The notes below the pieces were generated by a model, which was not told where the DNA came from, ran no database searches, and saw only the letters and a program-made list of their open reading frames with translations. The translations under genes were made by a program, and so were the position numbers. This document shows, piece after piece, positions 41,259 through 50,564 of a stretch of DNA of 64,000 nucleotides (its first letter is position 1; the number at the start of each line of letters is the position of its first letter). The stretch lies in the NCBI RefSeq assembly GCF_900141905.1, contig NZ_FQZF01000025.1, forward strand, positions 16,101 to 80,100, in the 5' to 3' direction. This DNA comes from Muricoccus roseus (GTDB taxonomy: Bacteria > Pseudomonadota > Alphaproteobacteria > Acetobacterales > Acetobacteraceae).

Positions 41259-43552
41259 CCGAGTCTTCTTCCGCCCATCCGGCACATGACGTTCAGGCGC
41301 ATGACGTTCCGTGGCGGGACGGAAGCAGGCCTCTGCGCGTCCTGCATCTCTATCGCCGCTTCCATCCGGATTATACGGGCGACGGGATCTACTACACCCG
41401 CCTCATCCCCGAGATGGCACGCCTCGCGGTGGCGGGCGAGATCCTTGTCTATGAGACGAAGCCGGACCACGACGCCGCGACCGTCGAGCATGAGGGCGTG
41501 CCGGTCCACTATCTCGCCAATGCCATGGGCCGGGCGAGCATTCCGGCGCTGCTCGGCTGGCTCGCGCGCCATCTGCACCGCTACGACGTGATCCACCTGC
41601 ATTCGCACGTGGATCGCCTCTTCCTCTCCACGCTGTTCGCGCGCCTGCTTGGCCGGCGCGTCCTCTTCTCCTGCACGCTGAACGACAGCCCGACCGAGCT
41701 GCTCTCGGACTACCGTCCTTCCTACCGCCGCCTCGCGGCGCTGCTGATGCGCTCCATCGGCACTTTCGTGGTCATCAGCCCGCAGCTCATGCGCCTCGCG
41801 CGGCAGAGCACGGCGGCGCGCCGCCTGCGCTTCATCCCGCAGGGCGTCCGCCTGGACCGGCCGCCGGTCAGCGCAGCGGAGCGCCTCGCCGCTCGCCGCC
41901 TTCTCGGCCTCGAGCCAGACGACTTCATCGTGCTGAATGTCGGCTCGGTCTCCCGCCGCAAGAACGTCGCCTTCCTCGTGGAGGTGATGGCCCAGATGGA
42001 CGATCCCCGGGCCCGGCTCATCGTGCTCGGCCCCGTGCTGGAGGAGGACTACGCAGAGGAGATCCGCGCCGCCGCGTCCCGCCTGGGCAGCCGCGTCACC
42101 CTCGCCGGGTTCCGCGACGACCCGACGGAGTACTACCGCGCCGCCGATGCATTTGCATTCGCCTCGACCGCCGAGGGCTTCCCAAATGTGTTTCTTGAAG
42201 CCATGGCCTGCAACCTTCCGATCGTCACGCGCTTCTTACCCGGCCTCTCGGACTACATCGTTGACCATGGGCGCAGCGGCTTCCTCGCTCAGAGCGCCAG
42301 GGACTTCGCGGCAGCGTTGAAAGCGCTGCAGCAAGACCCCGCCATGGCTGCAGGTTTCGGTCTGGCGGGGCGCCGGTTCGCAGAACGCAACCTAGAGTTG
42401 CAGAAGGTCGCAGCGGCCTACTCCCAGCTGTACCGTGAGGAGAAGAGTCGCCTGCCCGAGCCATCATCCGCCTTCCCGGAGTTCAGCCTCCGCAGCGCCG
42501 GCGACGTGCGTGGCGCACCGGCCAGCATCGGGCTGCGCGAGTTCCGCCTGCCGACGAGTCAGCGGCCCTTGCTGCAGGTGGTCATCGACACCGAAGCCGA
42601 CTTCGACTGGGACAAGGGCACGGCCACGGATACCGGCCGCGTCTCCTCCATCACGGGTCTCCTCAGCGGCTTCGACCTCTTCCGCTCGCATGGCGTGAGG
42701 CCGGCGTTGGTGCTCGATTACCCCGTGGCCACGCAGGAGCCGAGCGTTGCCATCATCCGCAGCCTCGCCGCGGAGGGCTGCGAGCTTGGCGTCCATCTGC
42801 ATGGCTGGAGCACGCCGCCCGAGGTGGAGCTGCGTGACGACTGGCACTCCTTCTCGGGCAATCTCGGGCCGGCCCTCGAGCGCAGGAAACTCGAGGCCCT
42901 GACCGATCGCGTGGAGGCACTGCTCGGCCACCGGCCCCGCCTCTTCAAGTCGGGCCGCTACGGGCTCGGCCCCAGCACCATCGCCGCGCTGCAGGAGATG
43001 CGTTTCGAGATCGACCTCTCGATCTGCCCGGCTTACGACTTCTCCGGCATGGGGGGGCCGGATTTCTCGGCCTTCAGCGCTCATCCCGGATGGTTCGGCC
43101 GGGAGGGCGGATTGCTATCGCTGCCAACGACGGCGGGATGGCTGGGCGGACTCCGCCAGGAGGCCGCCAGGCTCCGCCCGCTCGTCGCCAGCCCCGTGGG
43201 CCGCGCACTTCAGCTGGACCGCCTCTCCGCCCGCGCCAACCTGCTCTACCCCATTCGCCTCTCGCCCGAAGGCAACGACCTCGCGGCGATGAAGGCGCTG
43301 ACGCGGCAATTGCATGCGGATGGGGTCCGGGTCTTCACCCTCAGCCTGCATAGCCCGACCTTTCAGCCCGGCAACACGGCCTATACGCGCTCCGCCGAGG
43401 ATGTGCGGGCCCTGCTCAGCCGTATCGACGGATATCTCGCCTTCTTTCGCTCCGAAATGGGCGGCGCGTTCTCGACGCCGGCCGGGATTCGAGCGGCCAT
43501 TCTCGGAAGCACCGCAGCAATGCCCGCGGCGATGGAGCGCGTGCCCGCATGA
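41255..43552 (+). CDS. Bifunctional GT4 glycosyltransferase / polysaccharide-deacetylase-like protein
   Basis: This gene encodes 765 residues. Residues about 25-400 are a GT4 enzyme: LRVLHLYRRFHPDYTGDGIY, VIHLHSHVDRLFLSTLFAR, LNVGSVSRRKNVAFLVEV and AEGFPNVFLEAMACNLPIV. Residues about 440-740 look like a WalW-type deacetylase: LLQVVIDTEADFDWD with a DxE pair, CELGVHLHGWSTP with two histidines, LFKSGRYGLGPSTIAAL, and VFTLSLHSPTFQPGN near the end. Base use shifts at about 42150, with codons such as TTA and CTA that are rare elsewhere in the window, so the second part may have come by recombination. Whether the deacetylase half is catalytically active is not certain. Confidence 0.82.
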   Translation: MTESSSAHPAHDVQAHDVPWRDGSRPLRVLHLYRRFHPDYTGDGIYYTRLIPEMARLAVAGEILVYETKPDHDAATVEHEGVPVHYLANAMGRASIPALLGWLARHLHRYDVIHLHSHVDRLFLSTLFARLLGRRVLFSCTLNDSPTELLSDYRPSYRRLAALLMRSIGTFVVISPQLMRLARQSTAARRLRFIPQGVRLDRPPVSAAERLAARRLLGLEPDDFIVLNVGSVSRRKNVAFLVEVMAQMDDPRARLIVLGPVLEEDYAEEIRAAASRLGSRVTLAGFRDDPTEYYRAADAFAFASTAEGFPNVFLEAMACNLPIVTRFLPGLSDYIVDHGRSGFLAQSARDFAAALKALQQDPAMAAGFGLAGRRFAERNLELQKVAAAYSQLYREEKSRLPEPSSAFPEFSLRSAGDVRGAPASIGLREFRLPTSQRPLLQVVIDTEADFDWDKGTATDTGRVSSITGLLSGFDLFRSHGVRPALVLDYPVATQEPSVAIIRSLAAEGCELGVHLHGWSTPPEVELRDDWHSFSGNLGPALERRKLEALTDRVEALLGHRPRLFKSGRYGLGPSTIAALQEMRFEIDLSICPAYDFSGMGGPDFSAFSAHPGWFGREGGLLSLPTTAGWLGGLRQEAARLRPLVASPVGRALQLDRLSARANLLYPIRLSPEGNDLAAMKALTRQLHADGVRVFTLSLHSPTFQPGNTAYTRSAEDVRALLSRIDGYLAFFRSEMGGAFSTPAGIRAAILGSTAAMPAAMERVPA

Positions 43553-43826
43553 GAGGGGACCGACTGGCGTGGCCGCTTCCCTCCGCCATCAGCGCCGCGA
43601 ATGCACAACCTGTGGTAGCAGGCAGGCAACCGGACGGCGCAGGATCGCGAGTTCCGAGACCGGATCAGCGCCGGGCCAGATCCTGGACAGTGCCGTCGGT
43701 CACTTTCCGTCGTGCGCGTGTCCATCAATAGAGTCTCGAAGTGACGGCGTCGTCAACATTGGCCCATGTTAGTTTCGAATGGGCAAGGGCCGCAATCCGA
43801 GGGCCCGGATATGGGAGGAGAGGAAT
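43553..43826. promoter_or_regulatory. Leader region of the Crp/Fnr-type regulator
   Basis: No gene is evident between the fusion protein and the regulator. GCCCAT at 43762-43767 and ATGGGC at 43779-43784 form a 6-base inverted repeat with an 11-base spacer, extendable to TTG...CAA with one bulge, a possible autoregulatory site. I see no canonical TTGAT-N4-ATCAA FNR/FixK box. Base composition here is closer to the low-GC tail of the fusion gene than to the rest of the window. Confidence 0.35.
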
Positions 43827-44930
43827 ATGGGTTCTTCCATCCTGCGCACTCTAAGCGCGCATAGCGGGTTCAGCTTTCCCGTCGCCCTTGCCGGCCTCGC
43901 CATCCTGCGTCTTCGTCCGCATCCCGGGGGAACGGCGATCCGGACGGTCAGCGGCCCGGACGAACACCGGGCCGCGCCGACAGCTCGCCTCGGCCGGCTC
44001 GGCCGAGACTGGCACCGCATCACGAAGGCGCCGAAGCCGGCGAGCCTTCCCCGTCCGCGCCTGGTCCTCCGGCCCCTTCCCGCCCCCGGCACGGATCAGC
44101 CGGCCGAGCGGGCGGAAGCCGACAACCAGGCGGTCTCCTTCGGGCCGGAGGCCGAGATCTACCGCCAGGGGAGCCCGGTCCATCATTGGTATGAGGTCGT
44201 CTCCGGGGCGGTCCGGGCTGTGCTGCACGGCGCGGACGGGCGCCGGCAGATCGTGAGCTTCCATTTCCCCGGCGACCTCTTCGGCTTCGACGACGTCGCG
44301 GGGGTCCATGGCCTCACGGTGGAGGCGGCGGCGGAGCACGAGACGGTGGTCCTGCGCCACGGCCGGGCCCGCCTCGACGCGCTGGCGGCCGGCGATCCTT
44401 CGGTCGCTTCGTGGCTGGGCGTGCTCAACCAGCAAAGGCTGGGGCATGCGCACGGGCATCTCATGCTCCTGGGGCGCAAGTCCTCGGCCGAGCGGCTGGC
44501 CAGCTTCCTGCTCGAGATGCGCGCGCGGCTGCCGCCTTCCCCGGTCGAGACGCCGACGTCCTACAGCCTGCCGATGGACCGGACCGACATCGCGGACTAC
44601 CTCGGCATTACCCTCGAGACGGTATGCCGGACGCTGCAATCGCTCCGGCGCAGCGGGGTGATCGAGCTTTGCGGGCACCGGCGTGTGCGCATCCTGGACC
44701 TGCGCCAGTTGATGCGGCTGAGCGGCGATCCCGCTGCCGAAGCTCCGGCGGCGGTGTCGGTGGAGCTTGCCCGGACCGGCCATGTTCCGCAGGCCGCGAC
44801 GCATGAGCGTGCCGCCGGCCATCGGAGTGCCTCCAGCGTTCCGCGCCCGCCTGCGGCTCGGACCAGGGAGAGCCGCCCGACCCTGCCCCGGGCCCAGCTC
44901 GGCGGAGTGGTGGGCTTCCGGATCCGATGA
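43827..44930 (+). CDS. Crp/Fnr family transcriptional regulator with extended termini
   Basis: This gene encodes 367 residues, against about 230 for the family. The cyclic-nucleotide-binding-like fold starts near residue 105 (EAEIYRQGSPVHHWYEVVSG) and includes GRRQIVSFHFPGDLFGFDDV. The FNR/FixK-type helix-turn-helix is TDIADYLGITLETVCRTLQS with LRRSGVI after it. There is no N-terminal Fe-S cysteine cluster, so oxygen sensing by that route is unlikely. About 100 basic, low-complexity residues precede the core and about 70 follow it. GGGAGGAGAGGAAT is an unusually strong ribosome-binding site fixing the start at 43827. It may control the adjacent EPS genes. Confidence 0.82.
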   Translation: MGSSILRTLSAHSGFSFPVALAGLAILRLRPHPGGTAIRTVSGPDEHRAAPTARLGRLGRDWHRITKAPKPASLPRPRLVLRPLPAPGTDQPAERAEADNQAVSFGPEAEIYRQGSPVHHWYEVVSGAVRAVLHGADGRRQIVSFHFPGDLFGFDDVAGVHGLTVEAAAEHETVVLRHGRARLDALAAGDPSVASWLGVLNQQRLGHAHGHLMLLGRKSSAERLASFLLEMRARLPPSPVETPTSYSLPMDRTDIADYLGITLETVCRTLQSLRRSGVIELCGHRRVRILDLRQLMRLSGDPAAEAPAAVSVELARTGHVPQAATHERAAGHRSASSVPRPPAARTRESRPTLPRAQLGGVVGFRIR

Positions 44931-44961
44931 GGAGGGCACGCGGGCCGCGGCGCGGGGGGCT

Positions 44962-44998
44962 GGGCAGCGCCCCGGTCTGCCTGACCGGGGCACTGCCC
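44962..44998. terminator. Bidirectional terminator
   Basis: GGGCAG-C-GCCCCGGTC pairs with GACCGGGGC-A-CTGCCC around a TGCCT loop: 15 pairs and one mismatch. It sits between the convergent regulator and alpha/beta-hydrolase genes and touches the hydrolase stop codon. Confidence 0.7.
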
Positions 44999-45765
44999 TA
45001 GAGAGGCTCGCCGGAGGGGAGGAATCCCTCGAGCACCGCGGCGAAGCCCTCGGGCTGGTCGGCATGCACCCAGTGCCCTGCGCCCTTCACCGTCACGAAG
45101 CGCGCGGCGGGAAAGAGGTCGCGGATGACGGGGCGGTTCTCCGGCCGGATATAGGTGGAGTGCTCCCCGGCCACGAAGAGCACCGGCCCTTCGAAGCGCG
45201 CCTCCTCCGGCGAGGACCAGCCGAGGATGGCGGGCATGGAGGCGCCGATGCCCTCCAGCCCGATCCGCCAGCCCGAGGCATCCGGCTTTCGATTGGTTAG
45301 GATGAAGGCGCGCACGCCCGCATCGGGCTCCGCGGGGGCGAGCAGCGCATCGGCCTCGGCACGGGCAGTGCCAGGCGGCACCGCACGCATCGCCGCCACC
45401 AGCTCGGTCCAGCGCGGCGGATAGGCATAGGGCGCAACGTCGGAGATCACCAGCCGCGCGACGTGCTCCGGCGCTGTGAGGGCCAGCATCATCGCGGCCT
45501 TGCCCCCCATGGAATGGCCCATGACATCGGCCCGGGCGATCCCGCGCGCGTCGAGGCTTTCCACCACGGCCGCCGCCATGAAGCAGTAATCGACCGCCGC
45601 GGCATGCGGACTGGCGCCGTGGTTCGGCAGGTCGAAGGCGACCACGCGCCGCCCGCCCGCCGCCAGCCGCCGCTGCAGGGCGCCGAAATTTCGCGCCTGG
45701 CCGAACAGCCCGTGCAGGAGGATGAGCGGACGCCCTTCCCCCAGTTCGATCGCGTTGAGGATCAT
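44998..45765 (-). CDS. Alpha/beta hydrolase, YbfF-type esterase
   Basis: This gene encodes 255 residues. ILLHGLFGQARNFGAL is the oxyanion-hole HG region, VMGHSMGGKAAMMLAL is the nucleophile elbow with the catalytic Ser, and the catalytic His lies in VKGAGHWVHADQPEGF. The shape and motif wording match small acyl-CoA/carboxyl-ester hydrolases of the YbfF group. GAGGGGGAGG lies just before the ATG at 45765; the frame stays open 11 codons further. It follows the EamA transporter gene by 10 bases and precedes no other gene on its strand. The physiological ester is unknown. Confidence 0.85.
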   Translation of the reverse strand: MILNAIELGEGRPLILLHGLFGQARNFGALQRRLAAGGRRVVAFDLPNHGASPHAAAVDYCFMAAAVVESLDARGIARADVMGHSMGGKAAMMLALTAPEHVARLVISDVAPYAYPPRWTELVAAMRAVPPGTARAEADALLAPAEPDAGVRAFILTNRKPDASGWRIGLEGIGASMPAILGWSSPEEARFEGPVLFVAGEHSTYIRPENRPVIRDLFPAARFVTVKGAGHWVHADQPEGFAAVLEGFLPSGEPL

Positions 45766-45775
45766 CGCCTCCCCC

Positions 45776-46636
45776 TCATCCCCGCACGGCCAGGGCAACG
45801 CTCGCCGCGATCAGCGCGCCGCCCAGCCAGACATCCCAGCCCACAGTCTCGCCAAGCCAGAGGGCGCCGCCGGCCACGCCCAGCACGGGCACCAGCATGA
45901 ACCCCACCGACGCCACGGTGGAGGGCAGGCGCCGCCCCGCCTCGATCACGCTCCAGGTGCCGATCGGCGCCGCGAGCAGCCCGATGAAGGCGGCGTGCGG
46001 CCAGGCGCCGGGGCCGATTCCTCCATGCGGTTCCCGGATGAGCGCGAGGGGCAGCAGGACCAGCGTGCCGGCCGCGAAACAGAAGGGCAGCAGCTCCATC
46101 ATCGGCCGCGTTGGCGGCAGGCGGCGCGTGATGACGATGGCGATGCTCCATCCCAGCGCCGCCGCCATCAGCATGGCATTGCCCGCCAGCACCCCCGGAT
46201 CGGCCCAGTCCACCGCCCAGGGGCCGATCAGCACCACGGCCCCGGCCAGGCCCATCCCCGCCGCCGCCCAGCGCCAGGCCGAGACCCGTTCCCCCAGCAC
46301 GAGGACCGAGAGCGGCACCAGCCAGAAGATCGTGACGTTGGACAGCACGGCGATCCGCCCGGCCGGCAGCACGGCCAGGGCCAGGTGGGTCAGGGCGAAG
46401 AAGGCGCCGAGCTGGAGGAAGCCGACGGCGAGCACCGTCGGCCAGTCCCGCCGGCCGGGCCAGCGCAGCCGCGCCATGGCCAGCAGGACCAGTGCCGTGA
46501 GAAGCGCCGCGAGCCCCGCGCGGCTGACGGCGAACCAGGCCGGCGTGGCATCCCGCAGCGCGTCCTTGGTGATGGGCCAGACCCCGCCGAAGAGAAGGAC
46601 GGCGATGGCGAGGAGCCGCAGGTCGCGGGGGTTCAC
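45776..46636 (-). CDS. EamA/DMT family transporter
   Basis: This gene encodes 286 residues with ten hydrophobic helices and an internal two-fold repeat, the drug/metabolite transporter (EamA) pattern. The first repeat begins LRLLAIAVLLFGGVWPITKD and the second NAMLMAAALGWSIAIVITRR. FVLVPVLGVAGGALWLGET near the end is the characteristic conserved block. It probably exports an amino acid or small metabolite. It is in the middle of a tight leftward trio with the quinone oxidoreductase (9 bases) and the esterase (10 bases). Confidence 0.87.
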   Translation of the reverse strand: MNPRDLRLLAIAVLLFGGVWPITKDALRDATPAWFAVSRAGLAALLTALVLLAMARLRWPGRRDWPTVLAVGFLQLGAFFALTHLALAVLPAGRIAVLSNVTIFWLVPLSVLVLGERVSAWRWAAAGMGLAGAVVLIGPWAVDWADPGVLAGNAMLMAAALGWSIAIVITRRLPPTRPMMELLPFCFAAGTLVLLPLALIREPHGGIGPGAWPHAAFIGLLAAPIGTWSVIEAGRRLPSTVASVGFMLVPVLGVAGGALWLGETVGWDVWLGGALIAASVALAVRG

Positions 46637-46645
46637 CCGCCGCGC

Positions 46646-47650
46646 TCAGCCGAGCGTCAGCACGATCTTGCCGATATGCGCGCTGCTCTCCATCAGCCGG
46701 TGCGCCTCGGCCGCCTCGTGCAGCGGGAAGGTGGCGTGAATGCGCGGCCCGCAGCGCCCGGCCGAGAGCACGGGCCAGACCCGTTCCTCCAGCGCGCGGG
46801 CGATGGCGCCCTTCTCGGCCGTGCTGCGGGGGCGCATCGTGCTGCCGGTAACGACCAGGCGCTTGAGCATGATCGGGCGGATATCCGCCTTCTCCACCTC
46901 GAATCCCCCCATCAGGGCGATGATGACCAGCCGCCCGTCCGTACCCAGGACGCGCAGGTTCTTCTGGAAATAGGCGGCGCCGATCATGTCGAGCACGACG
47001 TCGGCGCCGCGGCCGCCCGTCACCCGCTTCATCTCCTCGGCGAAGTCCTGGGTCCGGTAGTCGAAGGCCTCCTCCGCCCCGAATTCCAGGCAGGCCTTCA
47101 CCTTCTCCGGGCTGCCGGCCGTGGCGAAGGCACGGGCGCCGAATTCGCGGGCGAGCTGGAGCGCGGTGGAGCCGATGCCGGAGGTGCCGCCATGCACCAG
47201 CATCACCTCGCCCCTGGCCAGCCGGCCATGGCCGAAGAGATTGGCCCAGACGGTAAAATAGGTTTCCGGCACCGCCGCCGCGCGCACGGCGTCATAGCCC
47301 TCCGGCCAGGGCAGGCATTGCGCGGCGGGGGCGACGGCGAATTCGGCATAGCCGCCGCCATTGGCCAGGGCGCAGACCCGGTCGCCCAGGCGGAAGCGCG
47401 TGACGCCCGCGCCGACCGCCGCCACCTCGCCGGCCACCTCCAGCCCGATCACGGGGCTCGCGCCCTTGGGCGGGGGATAGAGGCCCTTGCGCTGCTGCAC
47501 ATCCGGGCGGTTCACCCCGGCGGCCATAACCCGGATCAGCACCTCGTCCTCCGCCGGGCGCGGCAGGGGGCCGGTGGCGGGCACCAGAACCTCCGGCGCG
47601 CCGCCCTCGCCATGGGCGATATAGGTCATGGTCTCGGGCAACTGCGGCAT
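46646..47650 (-). CDS. NAD(P)H quinone oxidoreductase, PIG3/QOR family
   Basis: A 334-residue zinc-independent medium-chain dehydrogenase. GVNRPDVQQRKGLYPPPKGA and GLEVAGEVAAVGAGVTRF form the catalytic N-domain, AAVPETYFTVWANLF precedes the Rossmann fold, and VHGGTSGIGSTALQLAREFG binds NADPH. STMRPRSTAEKGAIA near the end is typical of the PIG3 group. It likely reduces quinones by one- or two-electron transfer in the cytoplasm. The ATG at 47650 follows GGAGGAGG and begins MPQLPETMTYIAHGEGG; upstream codons in frame lack support. Confidence 0.88.
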   Translation of the reverse strand: MPQLPETMTYIAHGEGGAPEVLVPATGPLPRPAEDEVLIRVMAAGVNRPDVQQRKGLYPPPKGASPVIGLEVAGEVAAVGAGVTRFRLGDRVCALANGGGYAEFAVAPAAQCLPWPEGYDAVRAAAVPETYFTVWANLFGHGRLARGEVMLVHGGTSGIGSTALQLAREFGARAFATAGSPEKVKACLEFGAEEAFDYRTQDFAEEMKRVTGGRGADVVLDMIGAAYFQKNLRVLGTDGRLVIIALMGGFEVEKADIRPIMLKRLVVTGSTMRPRSTAEKGAIARALEERVWPVLSAGRCGPRIHATFPLHEAAEAHRLMESSAHIGKIVLTLG

Positions 47651-47834
47651 CGAACGGGCCTCCTCCGGGCGGGGCGGGAAGGTCGTCGCGGGGGCAGGCC
47701 CCGTCAAGCGCGCGGGCGTCGGCCGGGGCGGCACCGATCCGTGAGGCCCGGCATGGCTCGCCCGGCCTTGCGCGGAAACGCCCCAGGGGCGACCATTGGA
47801 CCACCCCATGGAACGCGAGAGGAACGAAGGCCCT

Positions 47835-49103
47835 ATGCGCCCGGCCGCGCCGCGCCGCAGCCTCCTCGCCGCGCTCACCCCCCTTCTCGGCGGCCCCTTC
47901 GCCCCGGCGGGGGCGCGCGCGCAGGTCGCCGGTGCCCAGACCGCCTCTCCCGCCGCGGCGGCCGAATGGCGGTTCGGCGCCCTTTATCCGCTCTCCGGCG
48001 CCCCGGCCCTGCTCGGGGACGAGTCCTTCCGCGGCCTTGAGATGGCGGTGGAGGAGCGCAACGCGGCGGGCGGCCTCCTCGGCCGCCCCATCCGCCTGAT
48101 CCGCGCCGATGCCGCGGACCAGGCCGCCGCCGTGGCGGAGACCCGCCGGTTGATTGGCGCGGAACGCGCCAGCATCCTCTTCGGCAGCTACGCCTCGCCC
48201 CTCTCCTTCGCCGTCACCCAGCTCAGCGAGGCGCAGGGCATTCCCTTCTTCGAGCTGGGCGCAGTGGCAGACAGCATCACGGAGCGCGGCTTCCGCCAGC
48301 TCTACCGGACCTGCCCCCGCGCGAGCGATTTCGCCCGTGTCGCCGCGGAAGCGGTGGCGGAGGTGCTGCCCGGCCTGCTCGGCACCGCCCGGAACGCCCT
48401 GCGCGTCGGGATCCTGCATGAGGACGGCCTCTACGGCAGCTCCGTCTCGGAGCTTCAGACCTCGCGGCTGCGCGAACTCGGCATCGAGGTGGTGGAGCGC
48501 ATCGGCTATCCGCTCCGCGTGACCGACCTCGCCCCGGCCCTGCAGCGCCTGCGCGAGGCCTCGACCGACATCCTGTTGCACACCGCGCTGCAGAACGACG
48601 TCATCCTGCTCTTTCGCAACCTGCGCGAGGCAGGCTGGCGCCCGCGCATGATCATCGGCTCCGGCGCCGGCTACAGCCTGACCGACACGGCCCGCACCCT
48701 CGGCACCGCCATGGACGGGGTGATGAACGTGGATTTCACCCAATTCGCGATCAGCGAGCGCGCCGCCCCGGGCAATGGCGCCTTCGCGGAAGCCTACAAG
48801 CGGCGCTACGGCGCCGATCCGCGCTCCGGCCATTCCCTGGCCAATTACTTCGGCGCCCGCGTCGCCTTCGACGGCATCCAGCGGGCCGGCGGCACCGAGA
48901 AGGACCGGCTGCGCGCCGCCATGCTGGCCACCGACATCGCGGAGGGCACGACGCCGACCGGCTGGGGCGCGGCCTTCGACGAACGCGGCCAGAACACCCG
49001 CGCCCGCCCCTGGCTCGCCCAGTGGCAGGACGGGCGCCTGGTGACCATCCACCCCGAGGCCGCCGCCGTGGCACCGCCGCGCGCCCGCCTCGGGGCCGAT
49101 TGA
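47835..49103 (+). CDS. Liv-type ABC transporter substrate-binding protein
   Basis: This gene encodes 422 residues. The N-terminus PAAPRRSLLAALTPLLGG with a later ARA is an export signal with twin Arg. The mature protein is a type I periplasmic binding fold: FGALYPLSGAPALLGDESFR, VEERNAAGGLLGRPIRLI, ASILFGSYASPLSFAV and VGILHEDGLYGSSVSE. Ligands of this family are amino acids, amides or aromatic acids. The permease and ATPase genes are not adjacent. It lies 11 bases upstream of an AbgB-like amidohydrolase, which suggests the ligand may be an acylated amino acid. The ATG at 47835 was chosen as the start nearest the signal peptide. Confidence 0.85.
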   Translation: MRPAAPRRSLLAALTPLLGGPFAPAGARAQVAGAQTASPAAAAEWRFGALYPLSGAPALLGDESFRGLEMAVEERNAAGGLLGRPIRLIRADAADQAAAVAETRRLIGAERASILFGSYASPLSFAVTQLSEAQGIPFFELGAVADSITERGFRQLYRTCPRASDFARVAAEAVAEVLPGLLGTARNALRVGILHEDGLYGSSVSELQTSRLRELGIEVVERIGYPLRVTDLAPALQRLREASTDILLHTALQNDVILLFRNLREAGWRPRMIIGSGAGYSLTDTARTLGTAMDGVMNVDFTQFAISERAAPGNGAFAEAYKRRYGADPRSGHSLANYFGARVAFDGIQRAGGTEKDRLRAAMLATDIAEGTTPTGWGAAFDERGQNTRARPWLAQWQDGRLVTIHPEAAAVAPPRARLGAD

Positions 49104-49114
49104 GGGAAGAGAGC

Positions 49115-50545
49115 ATGAAGAACGACGAACGCGTCTGGCGCGCCGTGGACGAGCGGAAGGAGGACTACGCGGCCTTCTCCGACCGGGTCTGGGAGATGCC
49201 GGAGATCGCCTATACCGAGCAGCGCTCCGTGGCCGAGCACATCGCGATGCTGGAGAAGGAAGGCGCCCGCATTGAGCGCGACCTGGCCGGCATCCCGACC
49301 GCCGTGATGGGTGAGTGGGGCGAGGGCGGCCCGGTGATCGCCATCCTCGGCGAGTACGACGCGCTTCCCGGCCTTTCGCAGGAAGCCGGTATCGCCGAGC
49401 CGAAGCCGGTGGAAGGCCAGGGCGGCGCGGGGCATGGCTGCGGCCACAACCTGCTCGGCGCGGCCTCCCTGCTCGCCGCCGCCGCGGTGAAGGACTGGCT
49501 GCGCGAGAACAACATCCCGGGGCGCGTGCGCTACTACGGCTGCCCCGCGGAGGAAGGCGGCGCCGCTAAGGGCTTCATGGCGCGTGACGGCGTCTTCGAT
49601 GACGTGGACATCGCCATCTCCTGGCACCCCGCCTCCTTCTCCGGCGTGAACGAGGCGGTGTCCCTCGCCAACACGCGCATCGACTTCACCTTCCACGGCA
49701 AGTCCAGCCACGCCGCCGCCGCGCCGGAACTCGGCCGCTCCGCGCTGGATGCGGTGGAGCTGATGAATGTCGGCGTGAACTACATGCGCGAGCACATGCC
49801 CGACCATGCGCGCATCCACTACGCCATGCTCGATGGCGGCGGCATCGCGCCCAATGTCGTGCAGTCCCGCGCCAAGGTGCGCTACCTCATCCGCGCGCGC
49901 GACCTGCCGGAGCTGAACAGCCTCGTCGCCCGCGTGAAGAAGATCGCCGAGGGCGCCGCGCTGATGACGGAGACGCGGGTCGAGACCTCGGTCGTCAGCG
50001 CGGTCTCCAACCTGCTGGGCAACGCGCCACTGGAAAAGGCGATGTACGACAACTTCCTCCGCCTCGGCCCGCCGCAATGGGACGAAGCGGACCGTGAATA
50101 CGCCGCGCAGATCCAGGGCACGCTGACGGAGGCCGACATCGCCGCCGCGCATCGCCGCCACGGGCTGAAGGTGGAGCCGGGCAAGACGCTCTGCGACATC
50201 ATCGTGCCGCTGGAGAACCGGGGCGAAGGCGGCGTCGGTTCCACCGATGTCGGCGACGTCTCCTGGGCCGTGCCCACGGTGCAGGCGCGCGGCGCCACCT
50301 GCGCCATCGGCACGCCCTTCCATTCCTGGCAGCTCACCGCCCAGGGCAAGTCGCCCCACGCGCATAAGGGCATGGTGCATGTGGCCAAGGTGATGGCCGG
50401 CACGGCCGTGGACGCCATCCGCGACCCCGCGCTGATCGAACGCGCCAAGGCGGAGTTCAAGGAGCGGACGGGCGGCAAGCCCTATGAGTCCCCGCTGCCG
50501 AAGGACTTGGCGCCGCCGATCAAGGCGATGGGCCAGGGGGTCTGA
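49115..50545 (+). CDS. M20 family amidohydrolase, AbgB-like
   Basis: A 476-residue M20D-type metallopeptidase. GHGCGHNLLGAASLLAAAAV holds zinc ligands, GCPAEEGGAAKGFMARDGVF has the catalytic Glu, and DIAISWHPASFSGVNEAVSL, TFHGKSSHAAAAPELGRSAL (dimerisation lid) and VGSTDVGDVSWAVPTVQ complete the pattern of aminobenzoyl-glutamate utilisation protein B. It should cleave an N-acyl amino acid amide bond in the cytoplasm. GAGGGAAGAGAG precedes the ATG at 49115. Coupling with the preceding binding protein implies uptake followed by hydrolysis. The true substrate is not known. Confidence 0.85.
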   Translation: MKNDERVWRAVDERKEDYAAFSDRVWEMPEIAYTEQRSVAEHIAMLEKEGARIERDLAGIPTAVMGEWGEGGPVIAILGEYDALPGLSQEAGIAEPKPVEGQGGAGHGCGHNLLGAASLLAAAAVKDWLRENNIPGRVRYYGCPAEEGGAAKGFMARDGVFDDVDIAISWHPASFSGVNEAVSLANTRIDFTFHGKSSHAAAAPELGRSALDAVELMNVGVNYMREHMPDHARIHYAMLDGGGIAPNVVQSRAKVRYLIRARDLPELNSLVARVKKIAEGAALMTETRVETSVVSAVSNLLGNAPLEKAMYDNFLRLGPPQWDEADREYAAQIQGTLTEADIAAAHRRHGLKVEPGKTLCDIIVPLENRGEGGVGSTDVGDVSWAVPTVQARGATCAIGTPFHSWQLTAQGKSPHAHKGMVHVAKVMAGTAVDAIRDPALIERAKAEFKERTGGKPYESPLPKDLAPPIKAMGQGV

Positions 50546-50564
50546 TACACGGGGCTGACGACGA

